64,000 nucleotides of DNA from Shimia aestuarii (lineage in GTDB: Bacteria; Pseudomonadota; Alphaproteobacteria; Rhodobacterales; Rhodobacteraceae). Within the stretch, counting starts at the first letter, position 1. Every line of letters begins with the position of its first letter. The notes beneath the pieces were generated by a model that was not told where the DNA came from, made no database searches, and saw only the letters and a list, made by a program, of their open reading frames with translations. The translations under genes and the position numbers were made by a program. The DNA lies in NCBI RefSeq assembly GCF_900114635.1, contig NZ_FOTQ01000004.1, positions 186,001 to 250,000 of the forward strand, read 5' to 3'. This document shows positions 63,062 to 64,000 of this stretch, piece by piece.

Positions 63062-64000
63062 CATTGCCGCCAAAGCCCGCTTCGAGGCCCGAAAAGGTAT
63101 CCTTGCGCCAATACGTTAAGCTGTTTCGCGAGGACATTCTTTCCGCGCAGCCAGCAAAGCTATACCGCGCCTGGATGGCCGAGTTTCGCACGCCGTTCTT
63201 CCGATCCTACCTTTTGAACCAACCCGAGTTGATCAAGACGGTGCTCAAGGAACGTCCCGATGATTTTCCCAAGTCGAGCCGCATCAGTGAGGGATTGCGC
63301 CCGTTGCTTGGAAACTCGGTGTTCCTGACCAATGGTGACGTCTGGAAGCGTCAGCGCCGGATTATAGATCCGGCTTTTGAAGGCGGGCGGCTGCGCGACA
63401 CGTTTGGCGCGATGTGGGCGGCGAGCGAAGCCGCTGTTGCGCGTCTTGCAAAGCTTGAAGGGCAGGTTGTCGAGATCGAGGAAGAAACCAGCCACGCGGC
63501 GGCGGACGTCATTTTCCGCACGTTGTTTTCGATCCCGATCGAGCACGAGATCGCCAGTCAGGTGTTTTCGCAGTTCCGTGACTACCAGCGTAGTCAGCCC
63601 ATTCTGAATCTTGGGGCTTTTGTGCCGCTGCCTCGGTGGGTGCCGCGGTTTTTTCGTGCAGAGACAAAGGCGACGGCTGCGTCGATTCGGGGGTTGATCA
63701 AACAGCTGACCGAAGAGCGTATGGCGGCTATTCGTGCCGGAACGGCGCCGGATGACCTTGCCACCAAGATCATGACGACGCGGGATCCGGAAACCGGGGA
63801 TACGTTTGACGCGGACGAGATGGTCGACCAGGTGGCGATCTTCTTTCTCGCGGGTCATGAAACCAGCGCCTCCGCCTTGGCATGGGCGCTGTATCTCATG
63901 GCGCTTTACCCAGATTGGCAGGAAAAGATCGCGGCAGAGGCCGTTGATTTGGAGGAGAGCTTTTCGGCGGTCTCCCGTTTGAAAGTAAGCCGGGATGTAT
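63058..64000 (+). CDS. Cytochrome P450, 3' end beyond window
   Basis: Partial bacterial P450 of which about 314 residues are visible. The frame begins MTLPPKPASRPEKVSLRQYVKLF-like and includes the C-helix WKRQRRIIDPAFEG. I-helix motif FFLAGHETSASALAWAL (about residue 266) holds the oxygen-activating Gly and Thr. EXXR and heme-Cys motifs would lie past the window edge. It resembles CYP102/CYP110-like class-II fold sequences rather than short bacterial soluble P450s; the substrate is unknown. The ATG overlaps the upstream hydrolase stop. Confidence 0.92.
   Translation, partial: MTLPPKPASRPEKVSLRQYVKLFREDILSAQPAKLYRAWMAEFRTPFFRSYLLNQPELIKTVLKERPDDFPKSSRISEGLRPLLGNSVFLTNGDVWKRQRRIIDPAFEGGRLRDTFGAMWAASEAAVARLAKLEGQVVEIEEETSHAAADVIFRTLFSIPIEHEIASQVFSQFRDYQRSQPILNLGAFVPLPRWVPRFFRAETKATAASIRGLIKQLTEERMAAIRAGTAPDDLATKIMTTRDPETGDTFDADEMVDQVAIFFLAGHETSASALAWALYLMALYPDWQEKIAAEAVDLEESFSAVSRLKVSRDV

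Overview
The window looks like a core chromosomal segment from a marine-type Rhodobacterales (Roseobacter group / Rhodobacteraceae) alphaproteobacterium. Evidence for this includes a GC-rich composition, the dusB(nifR3)-ntrB-ntrC-ntrY-ntrX block, a fused ispDF, a DUF1476 ATP-synthase zeta subunit, a metal-independent-type HemB, an RNase E with a very large acidic insertion in its S1 domain, a multi-part cobalamin methionine synthase, and an alphaproteobacterial GTTC-N7-GTTC SOS box. I see no rRNA, tRNA, CRISPR array, prophage, insertion sequence or integron. Gene density is very high and neighbours often overlap by 4 bp. The identifications come from reading motifs and remembered family features; no database search was run.

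Layout. 0-9 kb: a DUF6456 regulator, a peroxiredoxin, lipA, two cytochrome c genes, hpt with a coupled small membrane protein, a RatA/COQ10-like protein, an MmgE/PrpD protein and amtB. 8.7-18.2 kb: cinA-pgpA-ispDF read leftward and dusB-ntrBC-ntrYX read rightward from a shared promoter region. 18.2-30.3 kb: two tandem paralogous lipoproteins, trkA-trkH, hfq-hflX, an exported penicillin-acylase family protein, a 3-hydroxyisobutyrate-dehydrogenase-like gene, an alpha/beta hydrolase, a SYLF lipoprotein, hemB and a three- to four-TM membrane protein. 30.3-41.8 kb: mfd, a TPR protein, a tightly overlapping MFS / K+ channel / DsbA-like / AMP-ligase operon, an XRE-cupin regulator and a TPR-sulfotransferase. 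41.8-45.6 kb: DUF1638, a corrinoid protein, an SOS-box-bearing radical SAM gene and a homocysteine methyltransferase. 45.7-53.9 kb: an MprF-like protein, the ATP synthase zeta subunit, purC-purS, then an exported TPR-CHAT putative protease and a zinc alcohol dehydrogenase lying between purS and purQ. 53.9-64 kb: dctB-dctD, rne, tusA-like, ccdA, a membrane alpha/beta hydrolase and the start of a cytochrome P450.

The strongest observation is that all three NtrC-type response regulators in the window (NtrC, NtrX, DctD) lack a recognisable GAFTGA sigma-54 contact motif. In NtrC about 18 residues are missing at that place, and in DctD the Walker B Asp-Glu is also altered to Glu-Asp. This is established for Rhodobacter capsulatus NtrC, which works with the housekeeping sigma factor; its extension to the others is inference. 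Other points of interest are the methionine synthase split over separate genes with a terminator hairpin and a 17-bp palindrome, a perfect GTTC-N7-GTTC box before the radical SAM gene, an NtrC-site-like dyad before dusB-ntrBC, the CHAT protein inserted in the purine operon, and a 4 x 11-bp repeat spanning the mfd stop codon. I did not find a clearly new multi-gene system; the best candidates for under-described biology are the CHAT locus and the GAFTGA-less regulators.
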